This document shows, one piece after another, positions 10,606 to 19,176 of a stretch of DNA of 64,000 nt. Each line of letters opens with the position of its first letter. Positions within the stretch are counted from its first letter, which is position 1. The position numbers and the translations under genes are program-made. The notes below the pieces were generated by a model. It worked only from the letters and a program-made list of their open reading frames with translations, did no database searches and was not told the DNA's origin. Source of the stretch: Streptomyces sp. 8K308 (GTDB lineage Bacteria > Actinomycetota > Actinomycetes > Streptomycetales > Streptomycetaceae); contig NZ_SMKC01000002.1 in assembly GCF_004348315.1 (NCBI RefSeq), positions 20,651 through 84,650 of the forward strand. Direction: 5' to 3'.

Positions 10606-12612
10606 CTATGAGGCGCCCTCGGCCGCCGCGTCCCGCGCGGCCGCGTCGATCGCGGCAAGTGAGCGCCGCACCTGATTCCGGTCGGTGGTGTACCAGAAGT
10701 CCGGCATCGAGCTCCGTAGGAATCCGCCGTAGCGCGCCTTGGCCAGCCTGGGATCGAGCACCGCGACCACGCCGCGGTCCCCGGTGGCCCGCACCAGCCG
10801 GCCGGCCCCCTGCGCCATCAGCAGCGCGGCATGGGTGGCGGCCACGGCCATGAAGCCGTTGCCGCCGGCCTCCTCCACGGCCTTCTGCCGGGCGCTCACC
10901 AGCGGATCGTCCGGGCGCGGGAAGGGAATCCGGTCCATCACGACGAGCTGGCAGCTCGGCCCCGGCACGTCCACCCCCTGCCAGAGCGAGAGCGTGCCGA
11001 AGAGACAGGTCCGCGCGTCCTCCGCGAAGGAGCGGATCAGCTCGCCCAACGTCTCCTCGCCCTGCAGCAGGATCGGCACGTCCAGGCGCCCCCGCAGCTC
11101 CTCCGCCGCCGTCTGCGCGCCGCGCATCGAGGAGAAGAGCCCCAGCGTGCGCCCGCCGGCCGCCTCCACGAGCTCGGCCAGCTCGTCGATCATGTCCGCG
11201 CGGCTGCTGTCCCGCCCGGGCAGCGAGAGGTGCTGCGCAACGTAGAGGATCCCCTGCTTCCGGTAGTCGAACGGGGACCCCACGTCGAGGCCCTTCCACT
11301 GCGGAAACTCCTCGTCGCGCTGCCCCTCGGGGGCCAGGCCGAGCGAGGCGCCCACCCCGTTGAAGTCCCCACCGAGCTTGAGCGTCGCCGAGGTGAGCAC
11401 CACTGAGCGGTCCTCGAACAGCTTCTCCCGCAGCAGCCCGGAGACCGAAAGCGGCGCCACCCGCAGCGACGCCCCGTACCGGTCGTGCCGCTCGTACCAG
11501 ACGACGTCGAACTCGGAGCCCTGCACGATGCGCTCGGACACCTCCTGCACCGTCTCGATCGAGGCCAGCGCCTGCTTGCGCACCGCGTCCTCGTCGGCCA
11601 CGGAGGCGTCCCGCGTGTTCCCCAGGGCGGTGATCGCGGCGCGGGCCGCGTCCCGCAGGGCCGTCAGCGCGTAGCCGAGGTCCTCGGGGACCTCCTCGAG
11701 CCGGCCGGGCAGGGCCAGCTCCATCAGCCGCTCGAAGCCCTCGGCCGCCGTGGCAAGCCGGTCGGCCGTCTTCTCGTCGATCAGCTTGGCGGCCCGCCGC
11801 ACCGCCCGCCCGACACCGCCCGGCGTCAGCTCGCCGGTCGCCACCCCGGTGACCCGGGACACCAGCTCGTGCGCCTCGTCCACGATCAGCACGTCGTGTC
11901 CCGGCAGCACGGGCGCGCCCTCGATGGCGTCGATCGCGAGCAGCGCGTGGTTGGTGACGATCACCTCGGCCAGCTTGGCCCGCTCCCGCGCCGCCTCGGC
12001 GAAGCACTCGGCGCCGTACGCGCACCTGCTGGCGCCCAGGCACTCCCGGGAGGACACCGACACCTGGGCCCAGGCCCGGTCCGAGACGCCGGGGGTGAGG
12101 TCGTCCCTGTCCCCCGTCTCCGTCTCGTCCGACCAGTCCCGCAGCCGCAACAGGTCCTTGCCCAGCCTGCTGGTGGGCCCGCCGGCCGACTCGGCCACCT
12201 CGAACTGGTTGAACAGCCCCTCCTCGTCGTCCTGTGGCACGCCCTCGTGGAGCCGGTGCAGGCAGAGGTAGTTGGACCGGCCCTTGAGGGTGGCGAACTC
12301 GGGGCGACGACGCAGCAGCGGATGCAGCGCCTCCACCGTGCGCGGCAGGTCGCGCTCGATGAGCTGCCGCTGAAGCGCGAGGGTGGCCGTGGCCACCACC
12401 ACCCGGTCCCCCGTGGCGATGGCGGGCACCAGGTAACCGAGCGATTTGCCGGTGCCGGTGCCGGCCTGGACCAGCAGATGCGTGCCGTCCTGAAACGCCT
12501 CGGCGACCGCCTGCGCCATCGCGACCTGCCCGGGCCGCTCGGCTCCTCCCACGGCGGCGACGGCGGCGTGCAGCAGATCGGTGAGGGTGGGCTTCCCTGA
12601 TGTGGCAGTCAT
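10606..12612 (-). CDS. dinG: DinG-type ATP-dependent DNA helicase (XPD-like superfamily 2)
   Basis: The protein has 668 residues. Walker A is QAGTGTGKSLGYLVPA near residue 55, and the DEAH box is VLIVDEAHELV. Between them lie cysteines (YLCLHRL, SRECLGASRCAYGAECF) placed like the iron-sulfur ligands of XPD/DinG helicases. C-terminal motifs include VVLTSATL, LFGTLSLWQGVDVPG and QGAGRLVRATGDRG. It unwinds DNA 5'-3' in repair and R-loop removal in characterised relatives. A TAGGGT -10 lies 9 bp upstream of the ATG, within a RecA-NDp-like damage promoter, so the mRNA probably has a leader of only a few nucleotides. It is convergent with lexA. Confidence 0.9.
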   Translation of the reverse strand: MTATSGKPTLTDLLHAAVAAVGGAERPGQVAMAQAVAEAFQDGTHLLVQAGTGTGKSLGYLVPAIATGDRVVVATATLALQRQLIERDLPRTVEALHPLLRRRPEFATLKGRSNYLCLHRLHEGVPQDDEEGLFNQFEVAESAGGPTSRLGKDLLRLRDWSDETETGDRDDLTPGVSDRAWAQVSVSSRECLGASRCAYGAECFAEAARERAKLAEVIVTNHALLAIDAIEGAPVLPGHDVLIVDEAHELVSRVTGVATGELTPGGVGRAVRRAAKLIDEKTADRLATAAEGFERLMELALPGRLEEVPEDLGYALTALRDAARAAITALGNTRDASVADEDAVRKQALASIETVQEVSERIVQGSEFDVVWYERHDRYGASLRVAPLSVSGLLREKLFEDRSVVLTSATLKLGGDFNGVGASLGLAPEGQRDEEFPQWKGLDVGSPFDYRKQGILYVAQHLSLPGRDSSRADMIDELAELVEAAGGRTLGLFSSMRGAQTAAEELRGRLDVPILLQGEETLGELIRSFAEDARTCLFGTLSLWQGVDVPGPSCQLVVMDRIPFPRPDDPLVSARQKAVEEAGGNGFMAVAATHAALLMAQGAGRLVRATGDRGVVAVLDPRLAKARYGGFLRSSMPDFWYTTDRNQVRRSLAAIDAAARDAAAEGAS

Positions 12613-12621
12613 AGGGGTGAC

Positions 12622-12644
12622 ACCCTACGCGGCCCCACCGACAC
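12622..12644 (-). promoter_or_regulatory. RecA-NDp-like (PafBC-type) promoter of dinG
   Basis: On the minus strand the sequence is GTGTCGGTGGG, then 6 bp, then TAGGGT. Compared with the consensus TTGTCAGTGGC-N6-TAGGGT, 8 of 11 upstream bases match, the spacer is exact and the -10 is perfect. The predicted start of transcription lies 3-4 nt before the dinG ATG. Confidence 0.6.
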
Positions 12645-12655
12645 TCCCGTCCCGC

Positions 12656-14425
12656 TCAGCGGGTGTGCAACGGATTCGCGACAGTCCCGTGCACGACGGC
12701 GTGCGGGCGCTGCGCCCGGTCCCGGTAGCCGTCGAGGTGCAGCCGGTTGCGGTTGAGGCAGAGCCGCTCGATGCACGGGGTGAGCAGGTCGAACGTCTCG
12801 AAGCGGTGCTTGAGCTCGGGGAAGCGGTGCTGGTAGTGGAGGATCTCCGCCCGGACGAGTGACCAGAAGTCGACCTCGGCGACCCCCAGTTCCCGCTCGC
12901 ACAGTGGGGCGAGGTAGCGGAACACCCCGACGAAGAGCCCGGAGTGGATGAACTGGGTCAGGAATCCCGGCGGCTCGGTCAGCAGCACCTCGCGCACCTG
13001 CCGCGGTATGGCGTCGAACTCGGGCAGCGGCTCGGCGCTCAGGTTGACGTCGTCCACGAAGTCCTTGACGGCGAGCCTGACCGGGATGTCCCGCTCGTCG
13101 AAGACCACCAGCGTGTTCTCGCCGTGCGGCGAGAAGACCGTGCCGTAGCGGTAGAGGAAGTGCAGCAGCGGCGGCAGCAGCGCCGCGAACAGGCTGCGCA
13201 GCCAGCTGCGGGTTGAGAGCCCTGACCGCTCGACCAACTCGGCGGTCAGGGAGCGGCCGGTGGTGTCGGTCCAGAGCAGCGCGGCGAGGGTGCGGGCCCG
13301 CTCCCCGGCGCCGAGGCCGGGCCCGATCGGCTCCCGCCAGATGCAGCCGAGCAACTCCCGGTACTGGTAGGGGACAGTGGGGAGCCGGTCGTAGAGCGGG
13401 TGCTCGACGGTGACGGAGGCGATCTCGCCGAGCAGCACGGGCCTGGTCTCCTCGGCCAGGAACGGGTCGCCGTCGCGCACCGCGTGCACCCAGCCGGTGA
13501 CGGCGGGGGCGGCAAGCGTGCGCTCGGTCGGTAGGCCGCGCCACACCAGGGTGTTGAGGATGGACAGCGGCAGCTTGACGGTGCGGGCGTGCGGACGGCT
13601 GACGTTGAGGAAGGTGCGGATGGACTGCTGCGGCAGCCGCAGGTCGCCGTCGGTGGGCAGGGATATCAGCGCGCCGGCGGCGATCTGGGGGGCGAAGAGG
13701 GGGGCGATCTTCTCGTCCCACTGCCAGGGGTGGACGGGCAGCCAGAGGTAGTGCGCGGGGTCACGCCCCTGCTCGGCGACGGTGCGGGCGAACGCCTCCC
13801 GGGTGGCGGCGGCCAACTCGTCGGCGTAGAGCGCCTCGGGCGAGGCCAACGTGGATATGCCGCGGTAGCGGGCGAACTCACGGTGCGCCGCCAGCCAGGG
13901 CAGCGGGCGCGCGGTGCGCGCCTCTGGGGCCCAACGGGCGGCGTCGGCGGCGGAGAAGCCGAGCCGGCCCTTGTTCGCCACCAGCCACGGGTGGCCGGTC
14001 TGCCTGCCCTCGAGCGCGGCGTGGTCCAGCTCGGCGAGCTCGGCGGCGCTTATCGGATCGGCCGCCAGGGCCACGTCGGCGCTGAGGGTGGCGGTGAGCT
14101 CGCGGATCAGGTGGCCCGTGGTGTCGCCGGCGAGGCCGAGCAGCGTGTCGTGGGCGCGGACCACGAACTCGAGCGGGTCGGCGGCGGGCGTCAGGCTCGC
14201 CGGGTCCACGCTCCAGTGGCCGTAGGCGCCGCGCCTGGCCCGGAACCGGTAGCCGAGGTCGGAGGCGACACGCAGTTGATAGGCGTCGGCCGGCGGGCCG
14301 TCCGGGCGGGGGCTGACGATGCCCTCGTAGGCGAACTCACCGATCATCTTGGCGAGCAGTCTGCGGGCCGCCAGTTCCCAGGCGGTCTGGCCGGCGGTGG
14401 CCGGCCTGGCGGGAAACGGGGTCAC
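12656..14425 (-). CDS. IucA/IucC-family NRPS-independent siderophore (NIS) synthetase
   Basis: The protein has 589 residues. NIS synthetases use ATP to join a carboxylate such as citrate to an amine or hydroxylamine. Visible family blocks are HPWLVANKGRLGFS, LWLPVHPWQWDEKIAPLF, QQSIRTFLNVSRP...VKLPLSILNTLVWRG, and HGENTLVVFDERDIPVRLAVKDFVDDVNL, followed by the FhuF-like C-terminal part. Start is GTG 14425, behind a strong GGAGGAG. It is the third gene of a short operon: NIS synthetase, GNAT, NIS synthetase. No iron-box operator was seen. The actual substrate and product are unknown. Confidence 0.9.
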   Translation of the reverse strand: MTPFPARPATAGQTAWELAARRLLAKMIGEFAYEGIVSPRPDGPPADAYQLRVASDLGYRFRARRGAYGHWSVDPASLTPAADPLEFVVRAHDTLLGLAGDTTGHLIRELTATLSADVALAADPISAAELAELDHAALEGRQTGHPWLVANKGRLGFSAADAARWAPEARTARPLPWLAAHREFARYRGISTLASPEALYADELAAATREAFARTVAEQGRDPAHYLWLPVHPWQWDEKIAPLFAPQIAAGALISLPTDGDLRLPQQSIRTFLNVSRPHARTVKLPLSILNTLVWRGLPTERTLAAPAVTGWVHAVRDGDPFLAEETRPVLLGEIASVTVEHPLYDRLPTVPYQYRELLGCIWREPIGPGLGAGERARTLAALLWTDTTGRSLTAELVERSGLSTRSWLRSLFAALLPPLLHFLYRYGTVFSPHGENTLVVFDERDIPVRLAVKDFVDDVNLSAEPLPEFDAIPRQVREVLLTEPPGFLTQFIHSGLFVGVFRYLAPLCERELGVAEVDFWSLVRAEILHYQHRFPELKHRFETFDLLTPCIERLCLNRNRLHLDGYRDRAQRPHAVVHGTVANPLHTR

Positions 14426-14438
14426 GGGCTCTCCTCCT

Positions 14439-14474
14439 CGGTCGCGGGATCGGTCGCGCGATCGGTCGCGGGAC
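14439..14474. repeat. Three tandem 12-bp repeats between siderophore genes
   Basis: Three consecutive copies of a 12-bp unit (CGGTCGCGGGAT, with one and then one base change) lie just upstream of the second NIS synthetase Shine-Dalgarno. The function, if any, is unknown. It may be simple slippage in the 75-bp spacer. Confidence 0.7.
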
Positions 14475-14500
14475 AGGGGCTCGGGCCGGCCGCCGGGCGC

Positions 14501-15142
14501 TCAGCGCTCCCTGAGCATCAAGGCGGCACGTTTCTCCGGGAGCAGGACCTCGCCGACCCGCCGGAAGCCGGCCGCGCGGAACGCGGCGATCGAGGCCGCG
14601 TTGCGCACGTCGGGCTCGGCGACCACGCGCCCACAGCGCGGCCGGTGGCGCAGCACGAGATCGGCGACGGCGCGCAGCAGGGCGGCGCCGACGCCGCGGC
14701 CGCGGTCCTCAGGGTCGCCGATCAGCAGGTGCAGCCCGGTGTCGTGCGGGCGGGACGGGTAGTGGTGGGCGAGCGGGTCGAGGTCGGCCCGGTAGATCTC
14801 CCAGTAGCTCATCGGCCGTCCGTCGAGCTCGCCGAGGCAGGGCACGCTCCGGCCGTCCCCGACGAGCTGGGCCCGAACATGCGCCGCGGTGCGCTCGGGA
14901 GGCCCGGCGAGCGACCAGAAGGCGTCGACCACCGGATCGTTCATCCAGGTGGCGAGGAGCTCGAGGTCACGGGCCGGCAGCGCGGGGACGAGGCGCAACG
15001 CCCCGGCCGGCGTGTCGATCGGCCCCCAGTCGGCGATCCGGCCGAGCGGGTGGGCCGGGTCGGCACAGTCCCCCTCAGCGTCCTGGTCCCCTTCGGGCTC
15101 CGCGGTGGCGGCGCCGCGGGGCCGGGTGTCGGCGTCGGACAT
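14501..15142 (-). CDS. GNAT acyltransferase of siderophore biosynthesis (IucB/RhbD/MbtK-like)
   Basis: The protein has 213 residues. After an acidic, disordered N-terminus of about 45 residues comes the acyltransferase fold: DLELLATWMNDPVVDAFW, PMSYWEIYRADLDPLAHHY, then the acyl-CoA loop DRGRGVGAALLRAVADLVLRHRP. The C-terminus has the family signature EPDVRNAASIAAFRAAGFRRVGEVLLPEKRAALMLRER. IucB, RhbD and MbtK acylate a hydroxylysine or hydroxy-diamine that NIS synthetases or NRPS then use. ATG 15142 has a strong GAAGGAG that overlaps the stop codon region of the preceding gene, so the two are translationally close (10 bp apart). Confidence 0.85.
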   Translation of the reverse strand: MSDADTRPRGAATAEPEGDQDAEGDCADPAHPLGRIADWGPIDTPAGALRLVPALPARDLELLATWMNDPVVDAFWSLAGPPERTAAHVRAQLVGDGRSVPCLGELDGRPMSYWEIYRADLDPLAHHYPSRPHDTGLHLLIGDPEDRGRGVGAALLRAVADLVLRHRPRCGRVVAEPDVRNAASIAAFRAAGFRRVGEVLLPEKRAALMLRER

Positions 15143-15152
15143 GGCGGCTCCT

Positions 15153-17087
15153 TCAGGCGGCGGCCAGCGGGTTGGGGACCGTCACATAGACGGACTGGCC
15201 GTCCACCGGGCCGACGAGCTCGTCGAGGCCCTGCAGGCGGGTGAGCATGTTGGCCTTGCAGCGGAGGGTGGCCGACTCCAACAGGTGGACCACCAGCGAC
15301 GAGACGGGAGTGCCGCCCGCCCCACGGGTCTCCTCGGTCAGGAAGCGGCGGAAGGCGGCCAGCAACAGGCCCTCGTCGGCCAGCTGTTGGGCCCCGAAGG
15401 CGCCGATCAGGCCGAGGACGTTGTTGATGCCGAGGTAGTAGGCGAAGCGCTCGTCCGCCACCTCGTCGGCCACGAAGGTGTCGGAGCGCTCACCGATTCC
15501 GGGCAACCGGCGCTCCAGAGCCGCGCGGTGCGAGGCGCGGAAGTAGTACCCCTGGTTGTCGCGGTAACGGCCGCCGGCCGGCCAGCCCTCGGCGTCGAGC
15601 AGGACCAGCGTGTTCTGCTGGTGGGCCTCGAGCGCCACGCCCGCCCGGGCGTCGAGCCAGAGCAACGGCCGCACCACCGTACGCAGATAGCGCAGCAGCC
15701 ACTCGGCGGCCACGGCCGGGGTGCCGCGCCCGGTCCGGTCGGCGATGGCACACACCACGTCGGCCAGGCGGGAGCGCAGCTCGGCCTCGGGGCGGCCCGG
15801 CCAGGGCCGGGGGCCGGTGAGCGCCGCCAGGCACAGGGCGTCGTCCCGCGGGCCGAACGGGTTGTGCCGCAGGACGGTATCGAGTCCTGGCACGGGCCGG
15901 CCCTGGGCGTCGTCGACGGCGAGCCAGGCCGGGTCGCGCACGATGTCGAAGCCCGGTCCCGTCGGGAAGGCGGCGCGCCACTGCTCGCCGAGCCCACTGG
16001 AGAGCAGCCGGTGCACCTCGACGCCCCGGTGCAGTTCCTTGCGCAGGTTCTCCCGGCGGGAGTTGGTGATGCGCAGGGCGAGCGAGAGCTTGAGCATCGC
16101 TGCCGCGCCCGGCCGGTGCACGGTGCGGACCGAGGACGTGGGGTACCACGGTTCGCCGTGCTCGCCGAGGTCGTACAGCAGCCCGGCGCCCAACAGCGCG
16201 GCCACGGACGGGCGGTGCACCACGTCACGGGCCTGCCAGGGGTGCAGCGGGAGCGGCACCGTGCCGGGCGGGACGGCGAGCCCGGGGCCGGCGAGACGGG
16301 CGGCGAGCACCTCGGCCGGCACCGTCTCGCCGCGCTCCGTCCAGGCGGAGTCGGCGGCGAGCACCGAGCGGTCGACGGCCATCCAGTGCAGCGGGAACGA
16401 GCCGCGCAACTCGGGCGACGCGCGCCGGGCCTCGTGGCCGGCCAGGCCCTCGCGGCTCTTGGGGGTGGGGTGCAGCGGGTGGCCGAGCAGCAGGGACTGC
16501 TCGGCGTCGAGGAAGGCGTGGCCGTGCGCGGAGGGCCCCGGGGCGCGGCGATGCTCGGCCAGGAAGCCGGCGGTCCGCCGCACCGAGTCGGCGACCCGGC
16601 CGACCATCGCGGTGGCCTCGGCGCCGCCCTGTCTCGCGCCGCCCCGGTGCGCCGCCTCGCGGCCGAGCAGCGCGGCCAACGTGACCGCATCCACCGGGGC
16701 GGCGGCCGGCGGCGCGCCCTCGATGCGCACGGCGCCGAAGCGGTGCCAGCCGGTGGCCGACCAGTACCGCAGGCCGACGCGGAGCACGACGCCCGAGGCG
16801 GCGAGCGGGACGAACAGGGTGCGCCCGGCCGGCCTGACCGTGCCGGTCTCCCTGATCCAGCAGCGCAACAGGCTCTCCACGGTGGCCGCGTCGGCCGCCG
16901 CCTCGACGAGCGGATGCTCGAGCGGATCGGCGGCGTCCGCCGCCACCGCGCCCTCCTGCTCGGCCGGCTGAGACCGCTCGCCCCTCGGCTGCCGGGGAAT
17001 GGCCGACTCCATGAGCCGGGCCGACCGGCGGCGGAAGGGCTGGCGCTCGCGGCCCGGGCTGCGGTCGGGACGAGGGCGTCCGTTCAT
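15153..17087 (-). CDS. IucA/IucC-family NIS siderophore synthetase (first gene of operon)
   Basis: The protein has 644 residues, with a positively charged, proline-rich N-terminal extension of about 60 residues before the family region. Signature blocks are GHPLHPTPKSREGL, VPLPLHPWQARDVV, TSSVRTVHRPGAAAMLKLSLALRITNSRREN and ALEAHQQNTLVLLDAEG, with the HPWQ and SxRT motifs that bind ATP and substrate. ATG 17087 has AGGTGAGAG upstream. It leads a three-gene operon on the minus strand, divergent from the protease gene. Which synthetase type it is (citrate-first or second condensation) cannot be fixed by eye. Confidence 0.9.
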   Translation of the reverse strand: MNGRPRPDRSPGRERQPFRRRSARLMESAIPRQPRGERSQPAEQEGAVAADAADPLEHPLVEAAADAATVESLLRCWIRETGTVRPAGRTLFVPLAASGVVLRVGLRYWSATGWHRFGAVRIEGAPPAAAPVDAVTLAALLGREAAHRGGARQGGAEATAMVGRVADSVRRTAGFLAEHRRAPGPSAHGHAFLDAEQSLLLGHPLHPTPKSREGLAGHEARRASPELRGSFPLHWMAVDRSVLAADSAWTERGETVPAEVLAARLAGPGLAVPPGTVPLPLHPWQARDVVHRPSVAALLGAGLLYDLGEHGEPWYPTSSVRTVHRPGAAAMLKLSLALRITNSRRENLRKELHRGVEVHRLLSSGLGEQWRAAFPTGPGFDIVRDPAWLAVDDAQGRPVPGLDTVLRHNPFGPRDDALCLAALTGPRPWPGRPEAELRSRLADVVCAIADRTGRGTPAVAAEWLLRYLRTVVRPLLWLDARAGVALEAHQQNTLVLLDAEGWPAGGRYRDNQGYYFRASHRAALERRLPGIGERSDTFVADEVADERFAYYLGINNVLGLIGAFGAQQLADEGLLLAAFRRFLTEETRGAGGTPVSSLVVHLLESATLRCKANMLTRLQGLDELVGPVDGQSVYVTVPNPLAAA

Positions 17088-17363
17088 CTCTCACCTGTCT
17101 GTGCTGGTGCTTCGTTGCTCCATCCGTAGTAACGACCGCGTGCACCCGGGAACACGGCCTGTGGCAAGATCCTTTGGGCGATCAGCGAAGCGCGCGCCGT
17201 TTGCCGAGCCTTCGCGCCCCGGTCGGGAACCGGGGACCCGCGTGCCACCGTCCACTTGGTCACCGGCATAGTGGAGGTCGCCTCCGTGCCGGCGGGATGG
17301 CGGACAAGCACTCCGAGCATCCCCGAGCAATACCCAGTGAGACCATCCAGGGGGAGTTCACCC

Positions 17364-18590
17364 ATGTCATCGATACGCAGGCGGCCTTCGCGTCGCCGCG
17401 CCGCGCTCGCCGCCACCGCCATGGCGGCCTGTCTCGCGCTCACCGCAACCGCCTGCAACGGCGACGACGAGTCGAGCGACGACGCGCAGGCACCGACCGA
17501 CAGCTCCTCGGAAGGAGCCGAGGGGGGTCGTGAACTCCAGGACGTGATCGACAGCCTGCCCTTCGACTTCGACGTCGACGCCTGGCTCGACGGCGGTTGG
17601 GAGAACTGGGACCAGGACACCTGGCTCCGCGAGGTCGGCGACTTCGTCAACCCGATCATCGAGGGCCTGTGGGACGCCGACCGCATGGGTCAGGCCGAGG
17701 ACCCGGAGCAGTCGATCGACGACGACCAGATCGAGGAGGACCCGGACGCGCCGCAGGCCGACGACCCGATGGCCGACCGGGGCATCACCGACCCCGAGCC
17801 GCTGCCCGTCGAGGCCGTTCCGGTGCAGACGCCGTACACGGAGAACGGCGCGCCGATCGGCAAGGTGTTCTTCGACAGCCCGGAGGGACCGATGGTCTGC
17901 TCGGGCACCGTGATCGCGGACCCGAACAACCCGGGCCGCTCCAACCTGGTGGCCACCGCGGGCCACTGCGTGCACGCGGGCGTCGGCGGCGGTTGGTACC
18001 GCAACATCAGCTTCGTGCCGGCGTACAACAACAACGGCCTGAGCGCCGCCGAGGCCAACGACCCGGCCAACGCCGCCGAGGTCGCCCCGTACGGCGTCTT
18101 CTGGGCCAACTACGTGTCGACCACGCAGTACTGGATCGACAACGGCACCACCACGGGCGGCGAGGGTGCCCACGGTGACTTCGCGGTGCTGTCCGTGGAG
18201 CCGGAGGACGGCAGCGGCCGCTCGCTCGAGGAGACGGTCGGCGCGGCCGTCGAGGTCAACTTCGACGCCCCGGCGGTCTCCGGTCTCGGCTCCGTCTCGC
18301 TCTACGGCTTCCCGGCGGCCGAGCCCTACGACGGCGCCCTCATGTACAACTGCAACGGCGACCCGGGCCGGCTGTCCATCGACGCCACCATGCCGGTGCT
18401 CTACTGGGTCGGCTGCACCATGACCGGCGGTTCGTCCGGCGGCCCCTGGCTGCGGACCGGTGACGACGGGAACCCGGAGCTGATCTCGGTCAACTCTATC
18501 GGCCCGCTGGAGAGCACGTGGCTCGCCGGGCCGCGGCTCGACGTGGAGGCGCGCGACGTCCTCGAGTACGTGAGCCAGCAGGCCGGCTGA
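17364..18590 (+). CDS. Secreted chymotrypsin-like serine protease, probable lipoprotein
   Basis: The protein has 408 residues. A twin-arginine-rich n-region ([13 protein letters not shown]) and a hydrophobic stretch end in LTATACNGDD, so Cys about 28 residues in may be lipidated and the protein anchored outside the membrane. An acidic linker of about 120 residues follows. The catalytic triad is visible: His in ATAGHCVHAG, Asp in HGDFAVLSVEP, and Ser in GCTMTGGSSGGPWL. The fold is trypsin/V8-like peptidase S1. The frame is open upstream to TTG 17256, but ATG 17364 has GGGGGAG at good spacing and gives a proper signal peptide. The substrate is unknown. It is monocistronic, with a strong hairpin after it. 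Confidence 0.85.
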   Translation: MSSIRRRPSRRRAALAATAMAACLALTATACNGDDESSDDAQAPTDSSSEGAEGGRELQDVIDSLPFDFDVDAWLDGGWENWDQDTWLREVGDFVNPIIEGLWDADRMGQAEDPEQSIDDDQIEEDPDAPQADDPMADRGITDPEPLPVEAVPVQTPYTENGAPIGKVFFDSPEGPMVCSGTVIADPNNPGRSNLVATAGHCVHAGVGGGWYRNISFVPAYNNNGLSAAEANDPANAAEVAPYGVFWANYVSTTQYWIDNGTTTGGEGAHGDFAVLSVEPEDGSGRSLEETVGAAVEVNFDAPAVSGLGSVSLYGFPAAEPYDGALMYNCNGDPGRLSIDATMPVLYWVGCTMTGGSSGGPWLRTGDDGNPELISVNSIGPLESTWLAGPRLDVEARDVLEYVSQQAG

Positions 18591-18605
18591 TTACACCCAC
18601 GCACG

Positions 18606-18647
18606 ACGCAGGGGCCGGTGTCCGCTCGCGGACACCGGCCCCTGCGT
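18606..18647. terminator. Bidirectional terminator between the protease gene and panD
   Basis: This is a perfect 19-bp GC-rich stem with a 4-nt loop (ctcg), placed 15 bp after the protease stop and 7 bp after the panD stop on the other strand. It fits the end of both convergent transcripts. Confidence 0.85.
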
Positions 18648-18654
18648 GTGCTGG

Positions 18655-19080
18655 TCAGCCGCCGGTGGCGACGGCGCTCGGGCTCCGCTCGGTGCGGCTG
18701 CCGGGCACCGGCTCCGACGGGTCATTCCCCAGCCGGACGACGCGGTTGGCGCCGTCCACGTGGACGACGGTCGGCCGCAGCCGGCGGGCCTCGGCGTCGT
18801 CCACCTGGGCATAGCTGATGAGGATGACGAGATCGCCGGGCTTGACGAGGTGGGCCGCCGCGCCGTTGATCCCGATGACGCCGCTGCCCCTGGTGCCCTC
18901 GATCACATAGGTCTCGAGGCGGTTCCCGTTGTCGATGTCGACAATGTGGACCAGCTCGCCGGGCAGCAGGTCGGCCGCGTCCATCAGGTCGGCGTCGATG
19001 GTGACCGAACCGACGTAGTGCAGGTCCGCCTCGGTGACGGTGGCACGGTGGATCTTCGACTTGAACATGGTGCGCAACAC
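18655..19080 (-). CDS. panD: Aspartate 1-decarboxylase
   Basis: This enzyme makes beta-alanine from aspartate for pantothenate and coenzyme A. The protein has 141 residues, a normal length. It reads [42 protein letters not shown]. The proenzyme self-cleaves between Gly and Ser in YVGSVT to create the pyruvoyl cofactor. GTG 19080 gives the canonical MLRTMFKSK start and has GGGAGA upstream; ATG 19068 is an internal alternative. The C-terminal 20 residues beyond the barrel are low-complexity. It is convergent with the protease gene and lies downstream of hflX on the same strand. Confidence 0.95.
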   Translation of the reverse strand: MLRTMFKSKIHRATVTEADLHYVGSVTIDADLMDAADLLPGELVHIVDIDNGNRLETYVIEGTRGSGVIGINGAAAHLVKPGDLVILISYAQVDDAEARRLRPTVVHVDGANRVVRLGNDPSEPVPGSRTERSPSAVATGG

Positions 19081-19176
19081 GATGCACGTTCTCCCTGGTC
19101 GGAGGGGTCGCGCTCCCGGGAGGGATACACGCCGCCACCAGCATACGCGGGCGGCCACGCGCCCCTCCCGAGCCGG

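Noticed and set aside
17088..17363. Possible iron-box (TTAGGTTAGGCTAACC-type) operator for the siderophore operon
   Set aside because: Neither strand of the divergent region shows a recognisable 19-bp palindrome of this kind.
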